Source: Clostridia bacterium
Lineage (GTDB): Bacteria; Bacillota; Clostridia; Oscillospirales; CAG-272
NCBI GenBank assembly: GCA_017938425.1
Contig: JAGBBQ010000075.1
Coordinates: 1-33,439 of the forward strand
Direction of reading: 5' to 3'
DNA length: 33,439 nucleotides
Every line of letters begins with the position of its first letter. Within the stretch, counting starts at the first letter, position 1. The position numbers and the translations under genes were made by a program. The notes under the pieces were generated by a model that was not told the origin of the DNA, searched no databases, and worked only from the letters and a program-made list of their open reading frames with translations. Below, piece after piece: positions 14,326 through 24,266 of the stretch.

Positions 14326-16728
14326 TTATTTTACAACGATATTCACGATCTTGCCGGGAACGACGATCTCCTTCACGACCGTCTTGCCCGCAAGAGCGGC
14401 GGCGATCTTCTCGTCTGCCTTCACGGCGGCGAGGATGCCATCCTTATCGGCCGCGGCGGGGATCGCTACGACCGCACGGACCTTACCGTTGATCTGTACG
14501 GGGAATTCGACGGTATCGTCCACCGTCTTGCTCTCATCGTATACAGGCCAGGGAGCGATGGAGCAAAGCCCCTTACCGCCCATCATCTCGTATACCTCCT
14601 CCGCTACGTGAGGTGCGAAGGGAGAAAGGAGCACGGCGAAGCTCTTAAGCTCGCACTTCGTGATCTTGCCTACCTCGTAGATGGTGTTTACGAGTGCCAT
14701 CATCGCGGCGATCGCGGTGTTGAACTTCATATTATCGATGTCTGCGGTCACCTTCTTGATCGTCTTATGGAACGCCTTCTCCAGCGCGGGGGTCACGCCC
14801 TCGCCCTCGGCGATATCCACAAGATCGAGGAATCTCTCCAGGAAGCGCTTGCAGCCCTTGATGGACTGAGGATTCCAGGGAGCGGCCTTCTCAAAGTCAC
14901 CGATGAACATCTCGTAAAGACGCATCGTATCGGCACCGTAGTCACGCACGATATCGTCGGGGTTCACGACGTTGCCGCGGGACTTGGACATCTTCTCGCC
15001 GTTCTCGCCAAGGATCATACCGTGGCTCGTACGCTTTGCGTAGGGCTCCTTGCAGGCAAGAACGTCAATATCGAAGAGGAATTTCGCCCAGAAGCGGGAA
15101 TACAGAAGGTGAAGCGTGGTGTGCTCCATACCGCCGTTATACCAATCGACGGGCATCCAATACTCGAGCGCCTCCTTGGAAGCAAGCGCCTCGGTATTGT
15201 GAGGATCGCAGTAACGGAGGAAATACCAGGACGAGCCTGCCCACTGGGGCATCGTATCGGTCTCTCTCTTGGCTCTGCCGCCACACTGCGGGCAGGTGCA
15301 ATTGACCCAATCGGTCATCATCGAGAGCGGCGACTCGCCCGTCTCGGTGGGCTCATAGGACTCAACCTCGGGCAGACGCAGAGGAAGCTCGGACTCGGGG
15401 ATAGCGACCCAGCCGCACTTCTCGCACTCTACGAGCGGAATCGGCTCGCCCCAATATCTCTGACGGGAGAACACCCAGTCACGCAGCTTGAAGTTCACCT
15501 TCTTCTGACCGATGCCCTTCTCCTCGAGGTACGCTGCCATTGCCTCCTTGGCATCGGCAACCTCCATACCGTTGAGGAAATCGGAGTTTACAAGCTTGCC
15601 GGTCTCCACATCTACAAAGGCCTCGTTCTGCACGTCGCCGCCCGCAACGACCTCGATGATCGGCAGGTCAAACTTCTTTGCAAAATCCCAGTCTCTCTCG
15701 TCGTGTGCGGGAACTGCCATAATGGCACCCGTACCGTAGCCCGCGAGAACGTAGTCGGAAACAAAGATCGGGATCTCTTTTCCGTTTACGGGGTTGATCG
15801 CCTTGACGCCCTTGATCTCCACGCCGGTCTTTTCCTTTGCAAGCTCGGTGCGCTCGAAATCGGACTTCTTGCCTGCGGCCTCGCGGTAAGCGGCAACCTC
15901 GGCATAGTTCTCGATCATAGAAGCCCACTTCTCTACGTAGGCGTGCTCGGGCGCGATGACCATATAGGTCGCGCCGAAGAGCGTATCGCAGCGCGTGGTG
16001 TATACGCGGAGGGTATCTCCCGCGGTGGTGGCAAAATCCACCTCGGCACCGTAGGACTTACCGATCCAGTTGATCTGCTGGGTCTTTACTCTCTCTATGT
16101 AGTCAAGCCCGTCGAGATCCGAGATCAGACGGTCCGCATACTCGGTGATGCGAAGCATCCACTGGCTCTTTACCTTACGGATAACGGCAGAGGCGCAGCG
16201 CTCGCAAACGCCGTTCACGACCTCCTCGTTCGCAAGAACGACCTTACAGGAGGTGCAGAAGTTTACCGCCATCTCCTTCTTGTATGCAAGCCCCTTCTTG
16301 AAGAGCTGGAGGAAGATCCACTGCGTCCACTTATAATACTCGGGATCGGTGGTGTTGATCTCTCTGTCCCAGTCAAAGGAAAGACCGAGCGCCTTGAGCT
16401 GGCTCTTGAAGCGCGCCACGTTATTCTCGGTTACGATGCGGGGATGGATCTTATTCTTGATCGCATAGTTCTCGGTGGGAAGACCGAAGGCATCCCAGCC
16501 CATCGGGAAAAGAACGTTATAGCCCTGCATTCTCTTCTTACGCGAAACGATGTCCAGCGCGGTGTAGGGGCGCGGATGGCCTACGTGAAGTCCCTGTCCC
16601 GAGGGATAGGGGAACTCAACGAGAGAGAAATACTTGGGAAGCGTATAGTCCTGCTTTGCGGCAAAGGGCTTCTTCTCATCCCAGATCTTCTGCCATTTGG
16701 CTTCGATTTCTTTGTAGTTGTACTGCAT
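14326..16728 (-). CDS. leuS: Leucine--tRNA ligase
   Basis: 800 residues, normal for bacterial LeuRS. The class I motif is HVGH (48-51) within [17 protein letters not shown], and the second signature is [16 protein letters not shown] in the catalytic core. Between them lie a zinc-binding cluster (CTSC ... CERC), the CP1 editing domain and a second cysteine pair set (CEKC ... CPQC). The C-terminal half has the helical anticodon-binding domain and the small terminal domain ending in [17 protein letters not shown]. The start ATG lies 21 bases after rsfS; TTAGGAG is 12 bases upstream, rather far. It continues the conserved nadD-yqeK-rsfS-leuS order, and no T-box is visible. Confidence 0.97.
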   Translation of the reverse strand: MQYNYKEIEAKWQKIWDEKKPFAAKQDYTLPKYFSLVEFPYPSGQGLHVGHPRPYTALDIVSRKKRMQGYNVLFPMGWDAFGLPTENYAIKNKIHPRIVTENNVARFKSQLKALGLSFDWDREINTTDPEYYKWTQWIFLQLFKKGLAYKKEMAVNFCTSCKVVLANEEVVNGVCERCASAVIRKVKSQWMLRITEYADRLISDLDGLDYIERVKTQQINWIGKSYGAEVDFATTAGDTLRVYTTRCDTLFGATYMVIAPEHAYVEKWASMIENYAEVAAYREAAGKKSDFERTELAKEKTGVEIKGVKAINPVNGKEIPIFVSDYVLAGYGTGAIMAVPAHDERDWDFAKKFDLPIIEVVAGGDVQNEAFVDVETGKLVNSDFLNGMEVADAKEAMAAYLEEKGIGQKKVNFKLRDWVFSRQRYWGEPIPLVECEKCGWVAIPESELPLRLPEVESYEPTETGESPLSMMTDWVNCTCPQCGGRAKRETDTMPQWAGSSWYFLRYCDPHNTEALASKEALEYWMPVDWYNGGMEHTTLHLLYSRFWAKFLFDIDVLACKEPYAKRTSHGMILGENGEKMSKSRGNVVNPDDIVRDYGADTMRLYEMFIGDFEKAAPWNPQSIKGCKRFLERFLDLVDIAEGEGVTPALEKAFHKTIKKVTADIDNMKFNTAIAAMMALVNTIYEVGKITKCELKSFAVLLSPFAPHVAEEVYEMMGGKGLCSIAPWPVYDESKTVDDTVEFPVQINGKVRAVVAIPAAADKDGILAAVKADEKIAAALAGKTVVKEIVVPGKIVNIVVK

Positions 16729-16749
16729 TGTCTCATCTATCTCCTAATT

Positions 16750-17175
16750 TTATATATTTTTCAAATTAAATTTCTCGTCTACCCTTGCCTTGATCGGCTC
16801 GATATCCACTTTACGGTCGGCAGGCATCAGACGGTCAATATCGTAAAATTCACGGCTCTGCGGATCGAACACGTTCAGTATCACGTCCACAAAATCCACA
16901 AGGATCCAGGATGCACCGCTGCGCCCCTCGATCCGCGACGGCCTTTTGCCGCGCTCGGACATCTTCTCCGCCACCTCGTCTGCCAGGGCGACGACCGCCG
17001 TGGAGGAGGTTGCGGTAATATTCACATAATAATCGGTAATGGCGCTTTCCTCGCCGACGGCGTACGCCGTGAGGTTTCTTCCCTTCTTCTCGAGAAGCAG
17101 GTCGATCACCGCCTCGCAAAGTGCCTCGGAGGAGGCGTTTTTCAGATCCTCCGTTAGAATTTGCATTTCTGCCAT
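16750..17175 (-). CDS. rsfS: Ribosomal silencing factor RsfS
   Basis: 141 residues from the ATG at 17175. RsfS binds uL14 on the large subunit and blocks joining to the small subunit when nutrients are short. The core (about 15-120) shows the family segments YAVGEESAITDYYVNITATSS, GASWILVDFVDVILNVF and the ending SREFYDIDRLM. CCGAGGGA lies upstream and 13 bases separate it from the LCP gene. A longer in-frame extension to 17418 lies inside the LCP gene and is not credible. Its position after nadD-yqeK is the usual one in Firmicutes, here with an LCP gene inserted before it. Confidence 0.95.
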   Translation of the reverse strand: MAEMQILTEDLKNASSEALCEAVIDLLLEKKGRNLTAYAVGEESAITDYYVNITATSSTAVVALADEVAEKMSERGKRPSRIEGRSGASWILVDFVDVILNVFDPQSREFYDIDRLMPADRKVDIEPIKARVDEKFNLKNI

Positions 17176-17188
17176 AATGTTCCCTCGG

Positions 17189-18160
17189 TTATTCTTTTTT
17201 AGTCTGTATTTTGATCGAGGAAAGGTTTTCCTCGGTATACACGCGGTAGGTGTGATTGTTATCGTAATAAATATTGGTATGCGCAAGTGCGGCCTCATTG
17301 AAAAGCCGCTTCTCGGGATCGAAGCCGCGCCATCCCGAAAAATACTCGGAAAGCAGGGCGATCGCCCCCTTGCGGTTGGCGATATAATACCAATGCCCCG
17401 CCTCCTCGACTGCCTCACCCGGCAGGGTGAAGAACACTGCGGAAAGCGAAGGAAGGCTTCGCTTCACCGCCGCCGCGAGCGCAAGCGCGCGGGAGAGCGA
17501 AAGATCGGTGATCACGCCGTCCTGCATTGAAAAGAGCATACGCACGAGCGCTGTGACGCTCATATCCTCTCTTACGCGCCGAAGCAGCGCGGAAAGGAAA
17601 AGCTTCTGCGCATCGACGCGCCCGAGATCGCCCGTGACGTATCCCTCGCGAAAGCGCACGAAGGCCTCTGCCTCTATGCCCGAAAGGTGATGCTCGCCTG
17701 CCGCGTATTCCTTTCCCTCCACGGTGACCGACGAGGGAAAATACACGTCCACACCGCCGAGAGAATCGACGGCGGCACGAAGCGCCGAGGCGCGGAAGGC
17801 GACCGCGCCGTCAAGCGAGACGCCGAAGGTATCGGACACGAGCGAGGAAAGCGACGAAAGCGCCTCCTTTTCCCCCGCGCCCTTATAGCGTGCGGATGCA
17901 TAAACGCTGTTGATCCGCCTGCCGCCATCCTCACGGATATAAGTATCACGCGGGATCTGCATCACGGCTATATGCCCCTTCTCAAAATCAGCCGAAGCAA
18001 GGCAGAGCACGTCGGTATTCTCCGCCGCCTCGTCAAGCCCGCAAAGAAGCAGCGTGATGGGCGCGGATACCGCGGCATCCGCCTGCCGCGACGCAAGGCA
18101 GCAGCCGACAAGCGGCAATATCAGGATAAAAGTCAGAAAAATGGCGAGAAATCTTTTCAT
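17189..18160 (-). CDS. LytR-CpsA-Psr (LCP) family cell-wall ligase
   Basis: 323 residues. LCP enzymes transfer glycopolymers such as teichoic acids or capsule from lipid carriers to peptidoglycan outside the cell. The domain starts near residue 36 with ITLLLCGLDE, then MQIPRDTYI, RINSVYASARY, SLGGVDVYFPS and VRFREGYVTGDLGRVDAQKLFL, which carries the phosphate-contacting Arg. The N-terminus has a hydrophobic segment ending in LVGC (Cys20), which looks like a lipobox, so this may be a lipoprotein rather than the usual single-pass anchor. GGGAG lies 7 bases before the ATG at 18160, which is better than the GTG at 18166. It sits between the nadD-yqeK fusion and rsfS. Confidence 0.9.
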   Translation of the reverse strand: MKRFLAIFLTFILILPLVGCCLASRQADAAVSAPITLLLCGLDEAAENTDVLCLASADFEKGHIAVMQIPRDTYIREDGGRRINSVYASARYKGAGEKEALSSLSSLVSDTFGVSLDGAVAFRASALRAAVDSLGGVDVYFPSSVTVEGKEYAAGEHHLSGIEAEAFVRFREGYVTGDLGRVDAQKLFLSALLRRVREDMSVTALVRMLFSMQDGVITDLSLSRALALAAAVKRSLPSLSAVFFTLPGEAVEEAGHWYYIANRKGAIALLSEYFSGWRGFDPEKRLFNEAALAHTNIYYDNNHTYRVYTEENLSSIKIQTKKE

Positions 18161-18205
18161 AGTCACGCTCCCGCGTTTTTTCTTATCTTTTCCTTTTTTT
18201 CTTAC

Positions 18206-19441
18206 TCAATGCAATGAAATAGTTGACAAAAGCGAATCTCTTGCCTCCAGAGTGTCCTCACAGAGCGCAAAGCCGCGCGCGCGAAGAAAATGCACGGTGC
18301 TATCAAGAATGCGAAGCACGCATCTGTCCAGTGCAAGCACAGGCTCTATACCGTCCGAAAGCTCGGAGAAGAACTGCGCGCGCTCCTCGACACACTTCTG
18401 ATACTCTCTGCCCTCCTCGATATAATCCGATACGAAGAGGATCTTATCAAGAAGCGACATATTTTTTGCGCCCGTGGTATGCGCACGGATCGCGGAAAGA
18501 ACGCTTTCGTTTTTCGCAAAATAAGGAAACGCCTCGCGGATGCGATGCTCTGCCGTAAAGGAATGCAGGATCGCAGGGGATCGCGACTGACTTTCCGTCA
18601 GCGAAATGCCGAGCGCCCTCACGGCCTCTCTCTGCTCCGCCTCCGTCAGCTCCTTCGTGATATCGTGAAGCAGCGCCGCGGCACCGAGCGCGATCGGATC
18701 GACCGCATCGCCGAAATGAGAGGCGATCTCCTTCGCCATTTTCTCGACACCGAGGGTATGGCGGTATCGCTTCTCGCTCATAAAGCGGCGGATCTGCACA
18801 CGCAACGATGCAAGCACGCGCGCGGGCTCCTCCTTCCAGAGCCCGTGTGCCCGAATATATTCCATTACGGGCGCGGGGATATTTTTTTCTGCGAGCCAGG
18901 GCGCACCGATCAGCTGCTCGCGCAGCTCGGTGGAGGATATCTCGGTCACCGGCGCGTCAATGATAAGGATGCGCGCGCCGAAGCGACTCTCATAGTCCCG
19001 CTTCGCGGCAAGGATCGCTTCGCTTTTTTCTTCATCCGTCTCGCGGCGCACAAGACACACGGTTGCCTTCCCGAAGATGATCTCGGGGGTGCGCCAGGTG
19101 GGTAAGGAAAGAAACATATCCGTGCCAAGGAGAAAATAGAGCTCCCGATTCTCAGCAGAAAGCGCCGCCAGCGTATCCGCCGTATAGCTTCTGCCGCCGC
19201 GGCGGATCTCCATATCCGAGATCCGTACGTTCGGGATATCCCCGAAGGCAAGCGCCGCCATGGCAAGCCGCGCCTCGGCATCGGCGCCGCCGTCCAGCTC
19301 CTTATGCGGCGGAAGATTATCCACGATGATCATAAAAAGATCGGGCAAGAGCGCCTCGGAAAGCGCCTGTGCGGCGCGGACGTGACCGATATGCGGCGGA
19401 CTGAAGGTGCCGCCGAGGATCGCAACGGTTTCCTTTTTCAT
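18206..19441 (-). CDS. nadD: NadD-YqeK fusion: nicotinate-nucleotide adenylyltransferase plus HD-domain Ap4A hydrolase
   Basis: 411 residues carrying two enzymes that are separate adjacent genes in Bacillus. Residues 1-200 are NadD, which makes nicotinic acid adenine dinucleotide: GTFSPPHIGH (11-20) is the nucleotidyl-transfer motif and ISSTELR (168-174) is the second. Residues 207-411 are a YqeK-type HD domain with His228, His259-Asp260, His293, His299 and Asp339 as likely metal ligands; YqeK relatives hydrolyse diadenosine tetraphosphate to ADP. The ATG at 19441 overlaps the yhbY stop by one base (TGATG) with no good Shine-Dalgarno, so translation is probably coupled. The frame is continuous with no frameshift between domains. 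Confidence 0.95.
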   Translation of the reverse strand: MKKETVAILGGTFSPPHIGHVRAAQALSEALLPDLFMIIVDNLPPHKELDGGADAEARLAMAALAFGDIPNVRISDMEIRRGGRSYTADTLAALSAENRELYFLLGTDMFLSLPTWRTPEIIFGKATVCLVRRETDEEKSEAILAAKRDYESRFGARILIIDAPVTEISSTELREQLIGAPWLAEKNIPAPVMEYIRAHGLWKEEPARVLASLRVQIRRFMSEKRYRHTLGVEKMAKEIASHFGDAVDPIALGAAALLHDITKELTEAEQREAVRALGISLTESQSRSPAILHSFTAEHRIREAFPYFAKNESVLSAIRAHTTGAKNMSLLDKILFVSDYIEEGREYQKCVEERAQFFSELSDGIEPVLALDRCVLRILDSTVHFLRARGFALCEDTLEARDSLLSTISLH

Positions 19442-19731
19442 CACGGAAGCTCGATCCTTCTTTTCTTCTCGGAGGGGCGGTAGAGAATGATCTTCGTTCC
19501 GATCGTGCCCGCAATCTCCGCGCCGATGGCGGCGGCGATCTCCTCTGCCGCCTCGCGTGCACGGTAGCCGCTGCTTTCCAGCACGCGGATCTTGATCAGC
19601 TCACGCGCCTCAAGGGCATTGGAGAGCTGGGCGCACAGCTCCTCGCCGATGCCGCCCTTTCCGATCTGAAAGATCGTATCCATATTCTGTGCAAGAGAGC
19701 GAAGATACGCTCTTTGTTTACTGTTTAACAC
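19441..19731 (-). CDS. yhbY: YhbY/CRM-domain ribosome assembly protein
   Basis: 96 residues, a single CRM domain as in YhbY (YqeI of Bacillus), which binds pre-50S particles. The hallmark GxxG-type loop appears as QIGKGGIGEELC (about 22-33), and the basic C-terminus KKRRIELP fits RNA binding. The start is GTG; AAAGGAA is 8 bases upstream. It lies 22 bases after ftsY and overlaps the next gene by one base. The order yhbY-nadD-yqeK-rsfS is conserved in Firmicutes. Confidence 0.95.
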   Translation of the reverse strand: MLNSKQRAYLRSLAQNMDTIFQIGKGGIGEELCAQLSNALEARELIKIRVLESSGYRAREAAEEIAAAIGAEIAGTIGTKIILYRPSEKKRRIELP

Positions 19732-19753
19732 TTTGAAAATTCCTTTTTTCGTT

Positions 19754-20665
19754 TTAGTCCTCGGAGAAGAGCGCGCCTGCGAACTCCTCGGCGTTAAAGG
19801 GCTTCATATCCTCGATCTGCTCACCGACACCGATGAACTTCACGGGAATACCGAGCTCCTGCTTGATCGAGAAGATAATGCCGCCCTTTGCCGTGCCGTC
19901 CAGCTTCGTCAGCACAAGACCCGTGATCTCTGCCGCGCTTCTGAACTCCTTTGCCTGAATGATGGCATTCTGCCCCGTCGTGGCATCCAGAACGAGAAGC
20001 GTTTCTCTATCCGCATCGGGAAGCTCTCTTCCGATCACGCGGTTGATCTTCGCAAGCTCGTCCATCAGATTCTTCTTATTGTGGAGGCGACCTGCCGTAT
20101 CGATGATCAGCACGTCGGCCGAGCGGCTCTTCGCCGCGCTGATCGCATCAAATACGACCGAGGCGGGATCGGCGCCCGCGCCCTGACGCACAAGCTCTAC
20201 CCCTGCGCGGTCACACCAAACGGCCAGCTGCTCTGCGGCGGCGGCACGGAAGGTATCCGCGGCGGCAACGACCACGCGCTTCTTCTGCCTTTTCAGCTCT
20301 GCGGCGATCTTGCCGATCGAGGTGGTCTTTCCCACACCGTTGACACCGATAACGAGGATGACCGAGGGCTTGGTATTCAGCCGCAGCGGCTCGTGCTCGC
20401 CGAGCATATCGCGCAGCATCTTGAAAAGCAGCCCCTTGATCTCGGAGGGATCCTTCAGCCTGCCGTCCTTGACCGCTTCGCGAAGCTCGTCGAGGATCTG
20501 CTCCGTCGTATTCACGCCGAGATCCGCCGAGATGAGAAGCTCCTCCAGCTCGTCAAACAGATCCTCGTCGATCTTATGAAAGGCCTTAAAAAGACTGTCG
20601 ATCTTACCGACAATGGCATTTTTCGTCTTTAAAAGCCCGTTTTTCAGTTTCTCAAAGAACCCCAT
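19754..20665 (-). CDS. ftsY: Signal recognition particle receptor FtsY
   Basis: 303 residues, the short Gram-positive form without a long acidic A domain. The N domain is residues 1-95 and the G domain follows. The GTP-binding motifs are GVNGVGKTT (107-115), DTFRAAAAEQL, DTAGR and TKLDGTAKGG. FtsY docks ribosome-SRP complexes at the membrane. The ATG at 20665 has AAAGGAGAT just upstream and begins 14 bases inside the smc coding end, so the two are coupled; a further upstream ATG (20692) is not needed. Confidence 0.97.
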   Translation of the reverse strand: MGFFEKLKNGLLKTKNAIVGKIDSLFKAFHKIDEDLFDELEELLISADLGVNTTEQILDELREAVKDGRLKDPSEIKGLLFKMLRDMLGEHEPLRLNTKPSVILVIGVNGVGKTTSIGKIAAELKRQKKRVVVAAADTFRAAAAEQLAVWCDRAGVELVRQGAGADPASVVFDAISAAKSRSADVLIIDTAGRLHNKKNLMDELAKINRVIGRELPDADRETLLVLDATTGQNAIIQAKEFRSAAEITGLVLTKLDGTAKGGIIFSIKQELGIPVKFIGVGEQIEDMKPFNAEEFAGALFSED

Positions 20666-23600
20666 CCAAGATCTCCTTTTGCTTTCCTTCAATTTCGTTT
20701 ACGTTCAGCTCGATCGCCTGCGAGATACCGCGCTGGGGCATCGTGACACCGTAAAGCCTGTCACCGATCTCCATCGTACCGCGGCGGTGCGTGATCAGAA
20801 TGAACTGCGTATCCTTTGACATCTTCTTTATGTATTCGCCGAAGCGGAATACGTTCACCTCATCCAGCGCCGCCTCGATCTCATCGAGGATACAGAAGGG
20901 CGAGGGATTTACCTTCAGGATCGCGAACAGAAGCGCGATCGCAACGAAGGACTGCTCGCCACCCGAAAGCAGCGACATACTGCCGACCGCCTTGCCGGGG
21001 GGCTGCGCCGTGATCTCGATGCCCGAGGTCAGAACGTCCTCCGGCTCGGTCAGCGAAAGCGACGCCGTACCGCCGCCGAAGAGCTCTCGGAAGGTGGTTC
21101 CGAAGTTGCGGTTGATATCCTCAAACGCCTTAACGAAGCTCTCGCGCATATCCGTTTCGAGCCTTGCAATGATCGCGATCAGCTCGTCGTGCGACTTCGT
21201 AAGATCCATATACTGCGTGTTCAACGCATCGTAAGCACTCTTCTCATCCGCATACTGCTGAATGGATGCGGGATCGAAGTGACCGATGGCGCGAAGCCTC
21301 TGGCGCAGCGAGGTCTGATTCTGTGCGACCTCGGCACGGTTCTCCTCTGTGACGGGGGGATAATCCAGCGCGACCGCCTGCTCGTAGGTCAGATTGTAAT
21401 CGTCCCAGAGCACGGAGCCGAGCTTATCGCGGTTCTCCTCCAGGCGCATCAGGTGGTTCTCTGCACGCAGGGATGCCTCCATAAAGCTCTCACGCGAGGC
21501 GGTCTTTTCACGGATGAGGGCACGCAGGTCGTTCATCGCCTTATCGTAGGTATCGCTGCCCGTTTCGAGCTCCTTACGGGATTTCTCCAGGGCGGCGATC
21601 TGAGACTCGAGCGCATCGTGCTCTTCCCTGCGCATCGCCTTGGTCCTATCCATATTCTCGCTCTTGCCGGTCAGCTCGGCAATGCGCTCCTTCTGCAGCG
21701 CCTTCTCATTTTCAAGCTCTGCGATACGCTCCTTCAGCGAATCAAGCAGCTGCTTTGCACCGTCGATATCCTTGTTGGTCTCAACGATGGCAACGTACTC
21801 ATCCGCCGCCTTCGCCGCGATCTCATCGTTCTTTTCGTCGAGAACACCCATCTCCGCGGCACGCTTCTCGCGGAAGGCACGAAGCCCCTCCGCACGCTCG
21901 CAGGCGGCGGTATACTGCGCGTTCAGCGCACGAAGCTCCTCCTCTGCCTTGGACTGCTGCCCCTCCAGATTATGGTAGTCAAAGCGGAGCTTTTCGATCA
22001 TATTGCGATTGGCGGAAAGATTTGCATTTGCGGTATCGAGCGCGGCAAACTGACTTCTCGAAAGCGTGAGAAGCAATTCCTTCTCCTGTGCGGCATCCTT
22101 TACGCGATCGGCAACCGCGGTACGCTCGGAATCCAGGGCGGCAACCGCCTTTCTCTTCTCCGCGATCGTTTTATTGTACCCCTCGGCGGCCTCGCGCAGG
22201 GCGGCGATCTCGCTCATACGGCTGAGAAGGCCGCTGTCGCGCTTCGCACTACCGCCCGTGAACGCACCGCCCGCGTTGATGACCTGACCGTCCAGCGTGA
22301 CGAGCTTCACACGGTAGCGGATCTTCTTGGCGGCGGCGGACGCATTGTCGATGGTATCGAATACGACCACGCGCAGAAGCAGCCACTCGATGATCGAGCG
22401 GTAGCAGGGCTCGAAATTCACAAGCTCATCGCCTCTGCCGACGTAGCCGGGCATCGACTTCGTCATACGGATCTCGTCGGTCTCGGTGGCAGATTTGATG
22501 GCAGTGATGGGATAGAAGGTCGCGCGGCCCGCATTTGCGTGCTTCAGGGCGTACATAGCCGCCTTCGCGGTCTCCTCATTGTCTACAACGATGTTCTGCA
22601 GGCTCGAGCCGAGCGCGGTATCAATCGCGGTGATATACTGCTCTTCCACGTGGATCAGCGAGGAGAGCGGGCCGTGGATCTTTCCCGCGCCGCGGATCTG
22701 CCCCTCCTGATACTTACGCATTACGAACTTGACGCTCTCGTAAAAGCCCTCGAAGCTCTCGTTCATTCTCTGCAGGGCGTCTGCCTTCGAAAGCAGTGCC
22801 TCGCTCTTCGGGATCAGCTCGTTAAGAACAGCAAGATGCCCTTCCTTCTGCTCCGAGATCTCTTCAAGCCTTGCGTTCCCCTCTTCAAGGACCGCATCCT
22901 TCTCGGCGATCTTTTGCTTGAAGCCTGCGGCGTTGGCCTCGCATTTCTCGGCCTCCGCCATCAGCGTTTCGCCCTCTTTTTCGTATGCGGCGATCTGCTC
23001 CTCGATATCCTTGGAGCGCGTGCCGTCACTGATCTTGGAGTTGGAGAGGACGTTGATGCGCACGTTCAGATCCTGCGCGGTGTTATCCTCCACCGTCAGC
23101 TCGTCGAGCGCCTCCTCCAGCTCCTTTTTCATTTCCTCGATCGACTTTTGCAGCTTTGCCTGCTCGGCAAGATACTCAAGGCGGATATCCATATGCTTTT
23201 TCAGCGTTGCCGAGAACGCCTCGATCTTCTTCTCGTAATCGGCGCCCTGCATTTCAAGCCCCATCTGCTGACGCGTGAGGTCTCCCATGCGGATCTTGCT
23301 CTGCTCGATCATCTCGAGATTATGGGCAAGCTCGGTATTCTGAACGTCCATCGCGGCATCCAGCTGATGCAGGCGGCGGTTGGCGTCCTGAATATCGTCA
23401 AACACCTTCTGCGAGCGAAGCTTGTTTTCCTGGGATTTATTATAAAGCGTATCCGACTGTGCCTCGAGATCGCTGATCACACCGTCGATGATCTCCAGCT
23501 CGTTTTTCGAGAGCTTGAAGGCGTTCGTCGCCTCCTCGATGTCCAGACGGATCTTCTTCGTGTCGAAAAGCCAGAGCGATACGTCCGCCATCTTCTTTTC

Positions 23601-24266
23601 CTCGTAGATGGCAAGACCGCGGCGTGCCTTCTCCGCATCCTTCTCCAGAGGGCCGAGGCGGCTCTCCTTCTCCACAAGGATGTCTCTGACACGGTCGAGG
23701 TTCTCCTGCGTGCTCTTCAGCTTGCGCTCGGACTCCTCCTTGCGGTTACGGTACTTGGCAATACCTGCCGCCTCCTCGAAGATATTACGGCGCTCATCAC
23801 TCTTTTTCGAGATGATCTCGGCGATCTTACCCTGACCGATGATCGAATAGCCCTCACGGCCGACACCGGTATTCATAAAGAGCTCGTAGATGTCGCGCAG
23901 ACGCTTCGGCTCCTTATTGATCAGATATTCACTTTCTCCCGTACGGTAGTAGCGACGGGTGACCGAGACCTCATCGTAGTCCGACTCCAGACGGTTCTCC
24001 TTGTCCGAATTGTCAAATACGACGGTTACCTCCGCAAATCCCATCGGGCGGCGCGCCTCCGTGCCGCCGAAGATAACGTCCGTCATCTTCGTTCCGCGGA
24101 TGTTACGGCTGGAAAGCTCACCGAGCACCCAACGCATCGCATCGGAAATATTGGATTTACCGCTTCCGTTCGGACCGACGATGACCGTTGCTCCCTCCTC
24201 GAAGGTCAGCATCGTGCGGTTCGGAAAGGATTTGAAGCCGTGAAGCTCCAAGGATTTTAAGTACAT
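20652..24266 (-). CDS. smc: Chromosome segregation protein SMC
   Basis: 1204 residues, full length for bacterial SMC. The Walker A motif GPNGSGKSN is at 31-39. Two long coiled coils (roughly 165-490 and 690-1010) flank a hinge (about 500-680) that includes RGAGKIHGPLSSLI and NAGGAFTGGS. The C-terminal head has LSGGEQ, the Walker B FCILDEIEAALDE and the D-loop/His-switch region ILITHRRGTME. SMC acts with ScpA and ScpB to compact and separate chromosomes; neither partner is in the window. It starts at the ATG 24266, overlapping the radical SAM gene by 10 bases, with AGAGGA 8 bases upstream, and is followed by ftsY as is common. Confidence 0.98.
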   Translation of the reverse strand: MYLKSLELHGFKSFPNRTMLTFEEGATVIVGPNGSGKSNISDAMRWVLGELSSRNIRGTKMTDVIFGGTEARRPMGFAEVTVVFDNSDKENRLESDYDEVSVTRRYYRTGESEYLINKEPKRLRDIYELFMNTGVGREGYSIIGQGKIAEIISKKSDERRNIFEEAAGIAKYRNRKEESERKLKSTQENLDRVRDILVEKESRLGPLEKDAEKARRGLAIYEEKKMADVSLWLFDTKKIRLDIEEATNAFKLSKNELEIIDGVISDLEAQSDTLYNKSQENKLRSQKVFDDIQDANRRLHQLDAAMDVQNTELAHNLEMIEQSKIRMGDLTRQQMGLEMQGADYEKKIEAFSATLKKHMDIRLEYLAEQAKLQKSIEEMKKELEEALDELTVEDNTAQDLNVRINVLSNSKISDGTRSKDIEEQIAAYEKEGETLMAEAEKCEANAAGFKQKIAEKDAVLEEGNARLEEISEQKEGHLAVLNELIPKSEALLSKADALQRMNESFEGFYESVKFVMRKYQEGQIRGAGKIHGPLSSLIHVEEQYITAIDTALGSSLQNIVVDNEETAKAAMYALKHANAGRATFYPITAIKSATETDEIRMTKSMPGYVGRGDELVNFEPCYRSIIEWLLLRVVVFDTIDNASAAAKKIRYRVKLVTLDGQVINAGGAFTGGSAKRDSGLLSRMSEIAALREAAEGYNKTIAEKRKAVAALDSERTAVADRVKDAAQEKELLLTLSRSQFAALDTANANLSANRNMIEKLRFDYHNLEGQQSKAEEELRALNAQYTAACERAEGLRAFREKRAAEMGVLDEKNDEIAAKAADEYVAIVETNKDIDGAKQLLDSLKERIAELENEKALQKERIAELTGKSENMDRTKAMRREEHDALESQIAALEKSRKELETGSDTYDKAMNDLRALIREKTASRESFMEASLRAENHLMRLEENRDKLGSVLWDDYNLTYEQAVALDYPPVTEENRAEVAQNQTSLRQRLRAIGHFDPASIQQYADEKSAYDALNTQYMDLTKSHDELIAIIARLETDMRESFVKAFEDINRNFGTTFRELFGGGTASLSLTEPEDVLTSGIEITAQPPGKAVGSMSLLSGGEQSFVAIALLFAILKVNPSPFCILDEIEAALDEVNVFRFGEYIKKMSKDTQFILITHRRGTMEIGDRLYGVTMPQRGISQAIELNVNEIEGKQKEILDGVL

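Noticed and set aside
16729..16749. Possible T-box or leader before leuS
   Set aside because: Only 21 bases separate rsfS and leuS, far too short for a T-box.
14158..17157. Open frame of 999 codons on the plus strand across leuS and neighbours
   Set aside because: It crosses three convincing minus-strand genes and shows no family motif; it is a shadow of leuS.
21189..24260. Long open frame (about 1023 codons) on the plus strand opposite smc
   Set aside because: It mirrors smc exactly, has no recognisable family and no ribosome site, and arises from the G+C-rich codon pattern of the real gene.
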